Source of the DNA: DASSUW01 sp963806395
GTDB lineage: Bacteria; Actinomycetota; Thermoleophilia; Solirubrobacterales; Solirubrobacteraceae
Assembly: GCA_963806395.1 (NCBI GenBank)
Contig: CAWDYI010000019.1
Location: 686,741-750,740 of the forward strand
Reading direction: 5' to 3'
Length of the DNA: 64,000 nt
In this document: in pieces, positions 51,387-59,276 of the stretch
Layout of the letters: every line of letters begins with the position of its first letter
Numbering within the stretch: the stretch's first letter is position 1
Notes under the pieces: model-generated
Seen by the model: the letters and a program-made list of their open reading frames with translations, nothing else
Told to the model about the DNA's origin: nothing
Databases searched by the model: none
Made by a program: the position numbers and the translations under genes

Positions 51387-52277
51387 CTACGAGGTGGCTT
51401 CGATCGCCTCCTCGAGCGTCATCGTCGGCGGCTCCTGCTGCTCGCCGGTGTACTGGCCGACCCACTTCTCGTAGGCCGCTGCCCAGCCGCCGTCGCTCTT
51501 GTACTCCTCGAGCACGCCGTCGACGAACTCCTTGAACTCCGTGTCGCCCTTCTTGATGCCGCCGCCGTACGGCTCGGTGCTGAGCGGCTCGCCCTCGGTG
51601 AGCTTGAGGGTGTCGTCCTGGATGATCATGCCGGTGAGGATCACGTCGTCGGTCGACACGGCATCGACGGCCCCGTTCTGCACCAGCTCCAGGCACTCGG
51701 AGTAGGTGTCCACGAGCCGCAGGTCAGCGTCCGGCGCCTGCTCCTTCAAGGTCGCCTCGTAGGTCGAGCCGAGCGCCGTGCAGACCTTCTTGCCGCCCAG
51801 CGAGTCGACGCCCGTGATGTCCGAGTCCTGTGGCACCAGGATGCGACCGCTCGCGATGTAGTACGGCTCGGAGAACTCGATCTCCTGCGCGCGTTCGGCG
51901 TTGATCGTCATCGTCGAGAGCACGAGGTCGACCGTGCCGTCCGCGAGGAACGGGATCCGGTTGTCGGAGATCGCCTCGACGAAGTTCGGCTCCACGCCGA
52001 GCTTCTCGGCGACGGCCTTGCCGAAGTCGACGTCGAAGCCCTCGATCTCATTGTTCTGCGGGTTCTTGAACCCGAACGGCGGGACGTCGTACTTGACGCC
52101 GATCTTGATCTCGCCGGCCTCCTGGATCTTGCCCATCGTGGTGTCGGCGGGGAACTTCTCCACCTCGGCCGCCGGCGCGGCGGCCTCGCCGGTCGGCTCT
52201 TCCTCGTCGTCGCCACAAGCGGCCGCGAACAGGCCCAGAACGAGCACCAGCAACAGTGCCCAGCGTGCGGTTTTCAT
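51387..52277 (-). CDS. gluB: Amino-acid ABC transporter substrate-binding lipoprotein (GluB-like)
   Basis: 296 aa. Lipoprotein signal MKTARWALLLVLVLGLFAAA with lipobox Cys (AAACGDDEEE), then an acidic tether and a family 3 solute-binding domain (IKIGVKYDVPPFGFKNPQNN, GFDVDFGKAVAEKLG, STMTINAERAQEIEFSEPYY). It captures glutamate-like amino acids outside the membrane and delivers them to the permease pair. Second gene of the operon, 12 bp after the ATPase gene. Confidence 0.95.
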   Translation of the reverse strand: MKTARWALLLVLVLGLFAAACGDDEEEPTGEAAAPAAEVEKFPADTTMGKIQEAGEIKIGVKYDVPPFGFKNPQNNEIEGFDVDFGKAVAEKLGVEPNFVEAISDNRIPFLADGTVDLVLSTMTINAERAQEIEFSEPYYIASGRILVPQDSDITGVDSLGGKKVCTALGSTYEATLKEQAPDADLRLVDTYSECLELVQNGAVDAVSTDDVILTGMIIQDDTLKLTEGEPLSTEPYGGGIKKGDTEFKEFVDGVLEEYKSDGGWAAAYEKWVGQYTGEQQEPPTMTLEEAIEATS

Positions 52278-52289
52278 CTCCCGCCCTCC

Positions 52290-53048
52290 TTAGTGATGGA
52301 TGATCTTGTCCACGAAATCGCGCGCCCGCTCGCTCTTCGCCGCCGCGAAGAACTCCTCCGGGGGCGCCTGCTCGACGATCCGGCCGTCGTCGATGAAGAC
52401 GATCCGGTCGCCGACCTCGCGCGCGAACCCCATCTCGTGCGTCACGACGGCCATCGTCATGCCGTCGCGCGCGAGGTCGCGCATCACGTCGAGCACCTCC
52501 CGGATCATCTCCGGATCGAGCGCCGACGTGGGCTCGTCGAACAGCATGAGCTTGGGCTCCATCGCCAGCGCACGGGCGATCGCCACGCGCTGCTGCTGGC
52601 CACCGGAGAGGTCGGCCGGGAACGCCTGCGACTTCTCGGTCAGCCCGACGCGCTCGAGCAGCTTCTCCGCGCGGGCGCGGGCGGCCGCCTTGTCGAGCCC
52701 CTTCACCTCGACCGGCGCCATGGTCAGATTGTCCATGACGCTGCGGTGGGCGAACAGGTTGAACTGCTGGAAGACCATCCCGATCTCCGCGCGGATCCGG
52801 TTGACCGCCTTGCCCGCGCGGGCGAGTGAGGTGCCGTCGAAGCGCACGTCGCCCTCGTCGATCCCCTCCAGTCCGTTGATGCAGCGCAGCATCGTCGACT
52901 TCCCCGAGCCCGACGGACCGGCGATCACGACGACCTCACCCCGGTCGATCGTGAGGTCGATGCCGTCAAGCACCAGGTTGTCGCCGAAGCTCTTGCGCAC
53001 CCGCTCAAGCTCGACGAGATGCCCTACCTCTCCCACCTCGTCTGCCAT
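52290..53048 (-). CDS. gluA: Amino-acid ABC transporter ATP-binding protein (GluA-like)
   Basis: 252 aa. Walker A IAGPSGSGKSTMLRCINGLE, signature LSGGQQQRVAIARALAMEPK, Walker B LMLFDEPTSALDPEM and the switch His in MAVVTHEMGFAREV are all intact. It drives the adjacent permease pair. First gene of the four-gene operon; gene order ATPase, binding protein, two permeases equals Corynebacterium gluABCD. The 123-bp upstream spacer carries CTACCGG (53064-53070) inverted as CCGGTAG (53107-53113), a possible regulatory pair. Confidence 0.95.
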   Translation of the reverse strand: MADEVGEVGHLVELERVRKSFGDNLVLDGIDLTIDRGEVVVIAGPSGSGKSTMLRCINGLEGIDEGDVRFDGTSLARAGKAVNRIRAEIGMVFQQFNLFAHRSVMDNLTMAPVEVKGLDKAAARARAEKLLERVGLTEKSQAFPADLSGGQQQRVAIARALAMEPKLMLFDEPTSALDPEMIREVLDVMRDLARDGMTMAVVTHEMGFAREVGDRIVFIDDGRIVEQAPPEEFFAAAKSERARDFVDKIIHH

Positions 53049-53171
53049 GTCTGGGCGCGGACCCTACCGGTCGGATCTGGTGAGCGGCAGCGGGGCCCCG
53101 CACCGTCCGGTAGGCGCGATCGCCCGTTCCTCTGCCGGCCGGTCCGACCGCGGGACGTCCGCGCGAGCCGG

Positions 53172-56100
53172 CTAACCGCCGCCGAGCCCGACGCCGAGGC
53201 TCGGCCCTGGCGAGCGCGTGAGCCCGGAGAGGACGTCCAGCGGAGACCACGTTTGCACGATGGCGAGGGTCATGTCGGTCTGGATGTCGGTTGCGGTGAG
53301 CGGCCGGTTGTAGATCCGGACGTCGTCGATCACGCCGGCGAACCACTCCCGCCAGACGCTGTTGCCGCCGATCCGCAGCGCCCCGTCGGAGGTCTCGATC
53401 GGTCCAGGAACCGTCAGCTGCGCGGCCTGGCGGCCATCGACGTACAACCGCAGCAGGCTGCCGTCGAACGTCGCGGCCAGGTGCGCCCACTCACCGATGC
53501 GCAGGCCGCCGGCCGCGTCCGCCTCACGCGCATTGCCGACGAACACCTGCGCGTCGGGCACGCCGGTGTCACGATTTGCGTACAGCCCGTAGCTCAGGTT
53601 GCCCACGCGCTCCTTGAACAACACCGTCCGCCACACCGTGTCGAGCGCGGACGGGCGAACCCAGGCCTCCAGCGTCATGCCGCTCGTCAGATCCAGCGAC
53701 GCGGCGTCGGGAACGCTGACCCAGTCACCGTCGCCGTCGAACGACAACGCGCCGCCGTGCCGGCCTGCCGACACCCACTGCGGCCCCTGCACCAACCCGT
53801 CATTGCCACGCCCCGAGGCGTCAGACGCGACAGACCCGGCGCCCTCGTCAAACCCGTACGCGGCCACCAACCCGGCCGACGCGACGACGTTGCTCACCGT
53901 CACGGTCACCGGAGCCGACAACGCCTCATTACCCGCTCGATCCCGCGCCCGCGCCTGCACCACATGCGAGCCGTCGAGCACCGCAGCGGTCGCCCACCGC
54001 GCGTCGAACGGCGCCTGCACATCCTCGGCGCCGACCGGCGCCCCATCGACCAAGAACTGCACGCCCGCCACCCCGCCGGCATCCGACGCCTCCGCCACCA
54101 GACCAACCTCACCCGACACCCGCGACCCACCAACCGGCGCCGACACCCGCACCACCGGCGCCGTCCGATCGCCGATGCCGATGGCGAGGGTCATGTCGGT
54201 CTGGATGTCGGTTGCGGTGAGCGGCCGGTTGTAGATCCGGACGTCGTCGATCACGCCGGCGAACCACTCCCGCCAGACGCTGTTGCCGCCGATCCGCAGC
54301 GCCCCGTCGGAGGTCTCGATCGGTCCAGGAACCGTCAGCTGCGCGGCCTGGCGGCCATCGACGTACAACCGCAGCAGGCTGCCGTCGAACGTCGCGGCCA
54401 GGTGCGCCCACTCACCGATGCGCAGGCCGCCGGCCGCGTCCGCCTCACGCGCATTGCCGACGAACACCTGCGCGTCGGGCACGCCGGTGTCACGATTTGC
54501 GTACAGCCCGTAGCTCAGGTTGCCCACGCGCTCCTTGAACAACACCGTCCGCCACACCGTGTCGAGCGCGGACGGGCGAACCCAGGCCTCCAGCGTCATG
54601 CCGCTCGTCAGATCCAGCGACGCGGCGTCGGGAACGCTGACCCAGTCACCGTCGCCGTCGAACGACAACGCGCCGCCGTGCCGGCCTGCCGACACCCACT
54701 GCGGCCCCTGCACCAACCCGTCATTGCCACGCCCCGAGGCGTCAGACGCGACAGACCCGGCGCCCTCGTCAAACCCGTACGCGGCCACCAACCCGGCCGA
54801 CGCGACGACGTTGCTCACCGTCACGGTCACCGGAGCCGACAACGCCTCATTACCCGCTCGATCCCGCGCCCGCGCCTGCACCACATGCGAGCCGTCGAGC
54901 ACCGCAGCGGTCGCCCACCGCGCCTCGAACGGCGCCTGCACATCCTCGGCGCCGACCGGCGCCCCATCGACCAAGAACTGCACGCCCGCCACCCCGCCGG
55001 CATCCGACGCCTCCGCCGCCAGACCAACCTCACCCGACACCCGCGACCCACCAACCGGCGCCGACACCCGCACCACCGGCGCCGTCCGATCGCAGGCATC
55101 GGTGCGCACGGACAGCTTGGTCAGCGGCGAGCGGTTGCCCGCCGCGTCCGACGCGTCGACCGCGATCTCGTACGCGGTGTCGCAGGCGAGGTCGCCGACG
55201 GTCGCCAGCGGATCCGTCGTCGTCCCGACGCGCTGGCCGTCGCGTTGGATGCCGTACTCGACGACGCCGTCGCCCGGGCTTGCGGCGGACCACCGCAGGG
55301 TCACGCTCGTCGCCGTCGCGCCGGTCTGCTCGAGGCCACGGGGCGCGGGCGGTGGCGTCGTGTCATCCGCACCGTCGGGCATGACCGCGACGTAGTACAG
55401 CTGGGAGATGAAGCTGCCGTCGTCGTGGATGTCCTCGTCGAAGAACAGGCTGTCGATCACGCGGGGGTCGGTCTCCCGTTGCGGATCCCACCGGACGCTC
55501 GCCGAGCCGTCGGCGGTGACCCCGCTCGACAGCTTGCGCGTTTCACTCCACGTGCCGCCCGCAGGCCGCATCAGGTACGCCATGTCGATGGCGAGGTCGT
55601 GCCCGAGGAAGACGTAGATGTCCTCCCCGCGGGCATAGATCTGCGGCGCGTGCGTGTAGACGTTGCGTGACGGGTCGTCGGCGACCCACCCACTGGCCGT
55701 CCGGTGGCGAACCCGGACGCCGTCGTCGCAGCATGGGCCGGCCGAGCGCGGTCCCGCAACGTAGAGGACATACGGAATGCCCGAGTCCGTCAGGACGATG
55801 CTGGGTCCCTGGTCCTCGGTCGAGTTGCTGAGGACGCCGCTTCCCGCGACGACCTCCGGCGACGCCCACCGGCCGTCGGCGGAACGCCTCGCGTAGTGCA
55901 CGCTCGCCGTCGGGTCGGCTGCCTCTTGGAGCCACGTCAGGTGGAGGGCGCCGTCGGTGCCTCGGGCGAGCTGCGCGTGCCGCGCTCGTGCGGAACCGGC
56001 GTTTGCGATCGCGACGGGCGCGCCCCAGCTGCCGCCGCTGCGTTCGCGGAACATGACGACGTCGTTCGCCACCCACGTGATCTGCGGCTGGTCGCCGTCG

Positions 56101-56708
56101 TCGAGCACCATCGCACCCGTCGTCTCGCGGTGGTGGAAAACGGAGTTGTACGGGACGTCCACCCCTTGGGCGACGACGACGGGCGTGCCCCAGGTGTCGG
56201 TCTGCGTCGAGAACGTCTGGTACAGCAGCGCCTCGTCCGACTCGCGTGTGTACACGAGGTGCGCCACGCCGGCCCTGTCCAGCCGCACGTCCGGGCTGCC
56301 GACGACCTTCGTCGTGTCCTGGGGTCCCGAGGGCCGGTGTCCGCCGTCGACCTCTTGGAAGGCCGTCGGGACGCCGACCCGGTTCGCCTTCCATGCCCGG
56401 ATGACCCCAGGCCCGGTCCGGTGCCGCTGCGCGGTGTCATCGGCGGCGAAGAGATAGACGACACCGCCCGCCGTCCGCACGACCTCTCGCGTGACGGCGT
56501 GCACGTACCCGGGCCCGACCGGAACGGGCTTCATGGCGTCCCCGGTCTGCAACGGTGGGAGGGTGCCATCGCCGGCAACCGCGGTCGCTGCACCCGCGGG
56601 GCCGATCAGGACCCCGGAGGACAGAGCGATCACGGCCACGACGCTCGTGACCGCGACGATCGCCGCGAATGCGTAGCGACGGCCCCTCCCCTGAGGCTCG
56701 CAGCGCAT
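53172..56708 (-). CDS. Large secreted LamG-repeat protein with propeller, FN3 and Ig-like domains
   Basis: 1178 aa. An N-terminal signal/anchor (IVAVTSVVAVIALSSGVLIG) is followed by about 430 residues of BNR-like beta repeats (VHYARRSADGRWASPEVVAG, HAPQIYARGEDIYVFLGHDL). An FN3 domain (ATSVTLRWSAASPGDGVVEY) comes next. Two tandem 307-residue modules follow, each with an Ig-like domain (APVVRVSAPVGGSRVSGEVG) and a LamG/concanavalin-like domain (GALSFDGDGDWVSVPDAASL, VIDDVRIYNRPLTATDIQTD). The modules differ at only two residues (Val/Ala and Asp/Glu). Probably a surface carbohydrate-binding or adhesive protein; no catalytic residues recognised. Confidence 0.9.
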   Translation of the reverse strand: MRCEPQGRGRRYAFAAIVAVTSVVAVIALSSGVLIGPAGAATAVAGDGTLPPLQTGDAMKPVPVGPGYVHAVTREVVRTAGGVVYLFAADDTAQRHRTGPGVIRAWKANRVGVPTAFQEVDGGHRPSGPQDTTKVVGSPDVRLDRAGVAHLVYTRESDEALLYQTFSTQTDTWGTPVVVAQGVDVPYNSVFHHRETTGAMVLDDGDQPQITWVANDVVMFRERSGGSWGAPVAIANAGSARARHAQLARGTDGALHLTWLQEAADPTASVHYARRSADGRWASPEVVAGSGVLSNSTEDQGPSIVLTDSGIPYVLYVAGPRSAGPCCDDGVRVRHRTASGWVADDPSRNVYTHAPQIYARGEDIYVFLGHDLAIDMAYLMRPAGGTWSETRKLSSGVTADGSASVRWDPQRETDPRVIDSLFFDEDIHDDGSFISQLYYVAVMPDGADDTTPPPAPRGLEQTGATATSVTLRWSAASPGDGVVEYGIQRDGQRVGTTTDPLATVGDLACDTAYEIAVDASDAAGNRSPLTKLSVRTDACDRTAPVVRVSAPVGGSRVSGEVGLAAEASDAGGVAGVQFLVDGAPVGAEDVQAPFEARWATAAVLDGSHVVQARARDRAGNEALSAPVTVTVSNVVASAGLVAAYGFDEGAGSVASDASGRGNDGLVQGPQWVSAGRHGGALSFDGDGDWVSVPDAASLDLTSGMTLEAWVRPSALDTVWRTVLFKERVGNLSYGLYANRDTGVPDAQVFVGNAREADAAGGLRIGEWAHLAATFDGSLLRLYVDGRQAAQLTVPGPIETSDGALRIGGNSVWREWFAGVIDDVRIYNRPLTATDIQTDMTLAIGIGDRTAPVVRVSAPVGGSRVSGEVGLVAEASDAGGVAGVQFLVDGAPVGAEDVQAPFDARWATAAVLDGSHVVQARARDRAGNEALSAPVTVTVSNVVASAGLVAAYGFDEGAGSVASDASGRGNDGLVQGPQWVSAGRHGGALSFDGDGDWVSVPDAASLDLTSGMTLEAWVRPSALDTVWRTVLFKERVGNLSYGLYANRDTGVPDAQVFVGNAREADAAGGLRIGEWAHLAATFDGSLLRLYVDGRQAAQLTVPGPIETSDGALRIGGNSVWREWFAGVIDDVRIYNRPLTATDIQTDMTLAIVQTWSPLDVLSGLTRSPGPSLGVGLGGG
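53259..54172. repeat. Direct repeat copy 1 (914 bp) inside the LamG gene
   Basis: Read by eye against 54180-55093, the two copies differ at only two positions in 914 bp: a G/C change in the GCG/GCC-TCGAACGG segment and an A/G change in CCGCC(A/G)CCAGACC. The offset is exactly 921 bp (307 codons), so the frame is kept. Both differences change an amino acid. Confidence 0.97.
54180..55093. repeat. Direct repeat copy 2 (914 bp) inside the LamG gene
   Basis: Second copy of the module, separated from copy 1 by 7 bp. It encodes the more N-terminal Ig-like plus LamG unit of the protein. The near identity points to recent tandem duplication or gene conversion. The copy number in the real chromosome could differ from the assembly. 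Confidence 0.97.
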
Positions 56709-56880
56709 GCCACGAAGCTAGACCGCCGACCTTCCCCTCCACTACTGGCCGTCCGGCTAGGGTTTGTCGCGTGGTCGCACGAATCCCCTGACAGCGAGGT
56801 CCGGTGGCAACACCTCCGTGGTGTACGTGGCGCGCGGGCGCTCCGTTGCCGACCGGGGGAGCGCGTAGCCTGCGGCCCTC

Positions 56881-57549
56881 ATGCGCCTGATCGTCGCCCG
56901 CTGCTCCGTCGAGTACTCCGGCCGCCTGTCTGCGCGGCTCCCGGAGGCGCTGCGGCTCGTGATGCTGAAGGCCGACGGATCGGTGCTCGTGCACGCCGAC
57001 GCCGGGGGCTACAAGCCGCTCAACTGGATGACACCGCCGACCGTCGTCGAGGAGGAGGACGGCCGGATCGTGGTGCGCAAGCTGAAGGGCGAAGACCGGT
57101 TGGACATCGTGCTCGCCGAGGTGCTGAGCGACGTCACGCACGCGATGGACTTCGACGCGGCCCAGCTCGAGAAGGACGGGGTCGAGGCGCACCTGCAGGT
57201 GCTGCTCGCCGACGCGCCGGGCTGGTGCGGCGAGGGGTTCCGGCTGGTGCGGCGCGAGTGGCCGACGGACATCGGCCCGGTCGACCTCATGTGCCGCGAT
57301 GAGCAGGACGGCTGGGTGGCGGTGGAGATCAAGCGCGTCGGGACGATCGACGCCGTCGAGCAGCTCTCCCGCTACCTCGAGCGGATCCGGCTCGACCCGG
57401 CGATGGCGGACTGCCGCGGCGTGCTCGCCGCCCAGGTGGTCAAGCCGCAGGCGCGCGTGCTCGCCGAGGCGCGCGGGCTGGACTGGGTCGAGGTCGACCT
57501 CGCGGAGCTGCGCGGCGAGCGCGAGCCCGCGCTGACGCTGTTCGGATGA
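56881..57549 (+). CDS. nucS: Mismatch-specific endonuclease NucS (EndoMS)
   Basis: 222 aa. Actinobacteria and archaea lacking MutS/MutL use NucS to cut at mismatches. The N-terminal beta-sandwich (MRLIVARCSVEYSGRLSARL, LVHADAGGYKPLNWMTPPT) and the C-terminal RecB-like nuclease (GPVDLMCRD, VAVEIKRVGTIDAVEQLSRY) carry the catalytic Asp and E-x-K (VEIK). Length is normal. It starts a two-gene unit: its TGA overlaps the crotonase ATG in ATGA. Confidence 0.96.
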   Translation: MRLIVARCSVEYSGRLSARLPEALRLVMLKADGSVLVHADAGGYKPLNWMTPPTVVEEEDGRIVVRKLKGEDRLDIVLAEVLSDVTHAMDFDAAQLEKDGVEAHLQVLLADAPGWCGEGFRLVRREWPTDIGPVDLMCRDEQDGWVAVEIKRVGTIDAVEQLSRYLERIRLDPAMADCRGVLAAQVVKPQARVLAEARGLDWVEVDLAELRGEREPALTLFG

Positions 57550-58307
57550 CCGCGGTCCGCGCCGCCGTCGACGGTGACGTGCTGGTCGTGACGATCGACC
57601 GGCCCGAGGCGCGCAACGCGGTCAACCTGGAGGTGGCCGAGGGGATCGCGGCGGCGATCGATCAGCTCGACGGCGATGACACGCTGCGCGCGGGGATCCT
57701 CACCGGCGCCGGCGGCACGTTCTGCGCGGGGATGGACCTGAAGGCGTTCGTCGCCGGCGAGCGGCCGTACGTCGGCGAGCGCGGGTTCGCCGGCCTCGTC
57801 CAGCAGCCGCCGCGCAAGCCGCTGATCGCCGCGGTCGAGGGCTGGGCGCTGGCCGGCGGCTTCGAGATCGCGCTCGCGTGCGACGTGATCGTGGCCGCGC
57901 GCGACGCGCGGTTCGGGATCCCGGAGGTCAAGCGCGGCCTCGTCGCGGCCGCGGGCGGCCTGCTCCGCCTCCCGCGCCGGATCCCGTACCACCTCGCGAT
58001 GGAGCTCGCGCTCACCGGGGAGCCGATCGGCGCCGAGCGCGCCTACACGATCGGGATCGTCTCCCGGCTCGCCGAGCCGGGCGAGGCAGTCGTCGCGGCG
58101 CACGAGCTGGCCGCCACGATCGCCCGCAACGGCCCGCTGGCCGTCGACGCGACGAAGCGGATCGTCAGCGCCGCGCCCGACTGGCCGGAGGCCGAGGCGT
58201 GGGACCGGCAGGCCACGATCGCCGGCGCGGTCTTCGCCTCCGAGGATGCGCGCGAGGGCGCGCGGGCCTTCGCGGAGAAGCGCGATCCCGTGTGGCGCGG
58301 GCGGTAG
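57546..58307 (+). CDS. Enoyl-CoA hydratase/isomerase (crotonase) family protein
   Basis: 253 aa. Crotonase fold: ITIDRPEARNAVNLEVAEGI, the oxyanion-hole segments GAGGTFCAGMDLKAFV and AGGFEIALACDVIVAA, and PEVKRGLVAAAGGLLRLPR. The usual catalytic Glu of the second helix is replaced by Lys/Arg context (VKRGL), so it may be an isomerase or carnitinyl-CoA-like relative and not a classical hydratase. Coupled to nucS by a 4-bp overlap, an arrangement without an obvious functional link. A long inverted repeat starts 2 bp after the stop. Confidence 0.9.
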   Translation: MTAVRAAVDGDVLVVTIDRPEARNAVNLEVAEGIAAAIDQLDGDDTLRAGILTGAGGTFCAGMDLKAFVAGERPYVGERGFAGLVQQPPRKPLIAAVEGWALAGGFEIALACDVIVAARDARFGIPEVKRGLVAAAGGLLRLPRRIPYHLAMELALTGEPIGAERAYTIGIVSRLAEPGEAVVAAHELAATIARNGPLAVDATKRIVSAAPDWPEAEAWDRQATIAGAVFASEDAREGARAFAEKRDPVWRGR

Positions 58308-58308
58308 C

Positions 58309-58471
58309 GCGAACGTCAACCCGGCTGGGTGGGGAGGCGGTCGGCTGTGCGCCGGGGTGAGTGTGCATAACCGCACACGCGTCCGCACCGAAATCCGGTC
58401 GTGTGCAGAAATGCACCCTCACGACGCTCCCGCAGCCGACCACTTCCCCACCCAGCGCAGTTGACGTTCGC
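58309..58471. repeat. 163-bp near-palindromic element (long imperfect hairpin)
   Basis: The ends are perfect 12-bp inverted repeats, GCGAACGTCAAC (58309-58320) and GTTGACGTTCGC (58460-58471). Moving inward, CTGGGTGGGGA (58325-58335) pairs with 58445-58455; GGTCGGCTG (58339-58347) with 58433-58441; GTGAG and GTGCAT (58357-58368) with 58411-58422; GCACACG (58373-58379) with 58400-58406; and ACCG-AAATC-CGGT (58387-58399) closes the tip. It lies between crotonase and YjbQ genes and encodes nothing. No target duplication is visible beside it. It could be a mobile palindromic unit (MITE/REP-like) or a structured RNA. Confidence 0.93.
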
Positions 58472-58553
58472 CCGCGCGGGGGCCACCCCGGCGCTGCCTC
58501 GGTCGCCACGCTCCAGGCGGCCGCGGCGCTTCCGTGGGCGCTCTGCGCCATCC

Positions 58554-58976
58554 CTACGCCTCGCCGAACAGCGTCACGAGCAGCGACCGCACGCCGCCGT
58601 GGTCGCGGTGCTCGCACAGGTACACGCCCTGCCACGTGCCGAGCGCGAGCCGGCCGCCGCTCACCGGCAGCGACAGCGACGGGCCGAGCAGCGATGCCTT
58701 GATGTGCGCCGGCATGTCGTCCGGCCCCTCGACCGTGTGGGTCCAGAACGGCGCGTCCTCCGGCACCGAGTGGTTGAAGTACGCCTCGAAGTCCCGCCGC
58801 ACGTCGGGCGACGCGTTCTCGTTCAGCGTCAGCGAGGCCGAGGTGTGGCGGATGAAGAGGTGCGCGATCCCGACGGAGAGCGAGCGCAGCTCGGGCAGCT
58901 CGGACTCGATCTCATCGGTGATGAGGTGGAACCCGCGCGGCCGCGGCCTGAGCATGATCTCCCGCTGGACCCACAT
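58554..58976 (-). CDS. YjbQ family protein (secondary thiamine-phosphate synthase-like)
   Basis: 140 aa. The UPF0047/YjbQ family is identified by the MW-Q start, RGFHLITDEIESELPELR, the metal-binding HTSASLTLNENASPDVRRD, GPDDMPAHIKASLLG and GTWQGVYLCEHRDHGG. The E. coli homologue has weak thiamine-phosphate synthase activity in vivo; the real role is unknown. The ATG at 58976 is supported by homologues, with GAGGG directly upstream; a later ATG with better-spaced GGGAG is at 58955. Confidence 0.94.
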   Translation of the reverse strand: MWVQREIMLRPRPRGFHLITDEIESELPELRSLSVGIAHLFIRHTSASLTLNENASPDVRRDFEAYFNHSVPEDAPFWTHTVEGPDDMPAHIKASLLGPSLSLPVSGGRLALGTWQGVYLCEHRDHGGVRSLLVTLFGEA

Positions 58977-58989
58977 CCCTCGCGAAACA

Positions 58990-59259
58990 CTAATCGGGCA
59001 GCCGTGCCACGCGCATGTCGACCCGGTCGCCGCGGAACGGGACGCCCTCGGCCTCGAGCAGCGCGCGCTGGCGGGAGCCCTTGGCGAGCGAGCCGTCGGC
59101 GCGCACGATCCGGTGCCAGGGGACCGACGGGTCGTCGCAGCCGGCCAGCACCGTCCCCGCGAAGCGCGGGGCGCCCGGCGACACGTCGCCGTAGGCGCGG
59201 ACGAACCCCGGCGGGGTGTTGCGGATGCGGTCGAGGACGCGGCGGGCACGGTCGGTCAC
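58990..59259 (-). CDS. Alkyltransferase-like protein (ATL, MGMT family without catalytic Cys)
   Basis: 89 aa. It matches the DNA-binding half of O6-alkylguanine-DNA alkyltransferase: PPGFVRAYGDVSPGA, PWHRIVRADGSLAKGSRQRA and LLEAEGVPF. In MGMT the motif is PCHRV; here Trp replaces Cys, the hallmark of ATL proteins, which bind alkylated guanine and hand it to nucleotide excision repair and do not repair it themselves. GTG start with GAGGA upstream. The start is only 17 bp from that of the divergent DUF1028 gene. Same strand and 13 bp from yjbQ. Confidence 0.92.
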   Translation of the reverse strand: MTDRARRVLDRIRNTPPGFVRAYGDVSPGAPRFAGTVLAGCDDPSVPWHRIVRADGSLAKGSRQRALLEAEGVPFRGDRVDMRVARLPD

Positions 59260-59276
59260 ACGGATATCCTCGCGCG

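Noticed and set aside
53259..55093. CRISPR array or insertion sequence at the long direct repeats
   Set aside because: Repeats are 914-bp in-frame coding modules, not short spaced repeats, and there is no transposase or terminal inverted repeat.
53019..55670. 883-codon plus-strand frame opposite the LamG repeats, with internal repeated sequence
   Set aside because: The repeats in it are only the shadow of the DNA duplication of the minus-strand gene; composition is that of an antisense frame.
58401..59276. In-frame extension upstream of the DUF1028 protein (about 290 residues)
   Set aside because: It would run antisense through the YjbQ and ATL genes, and the DUF1028 fold begins at the ATG at 59277.
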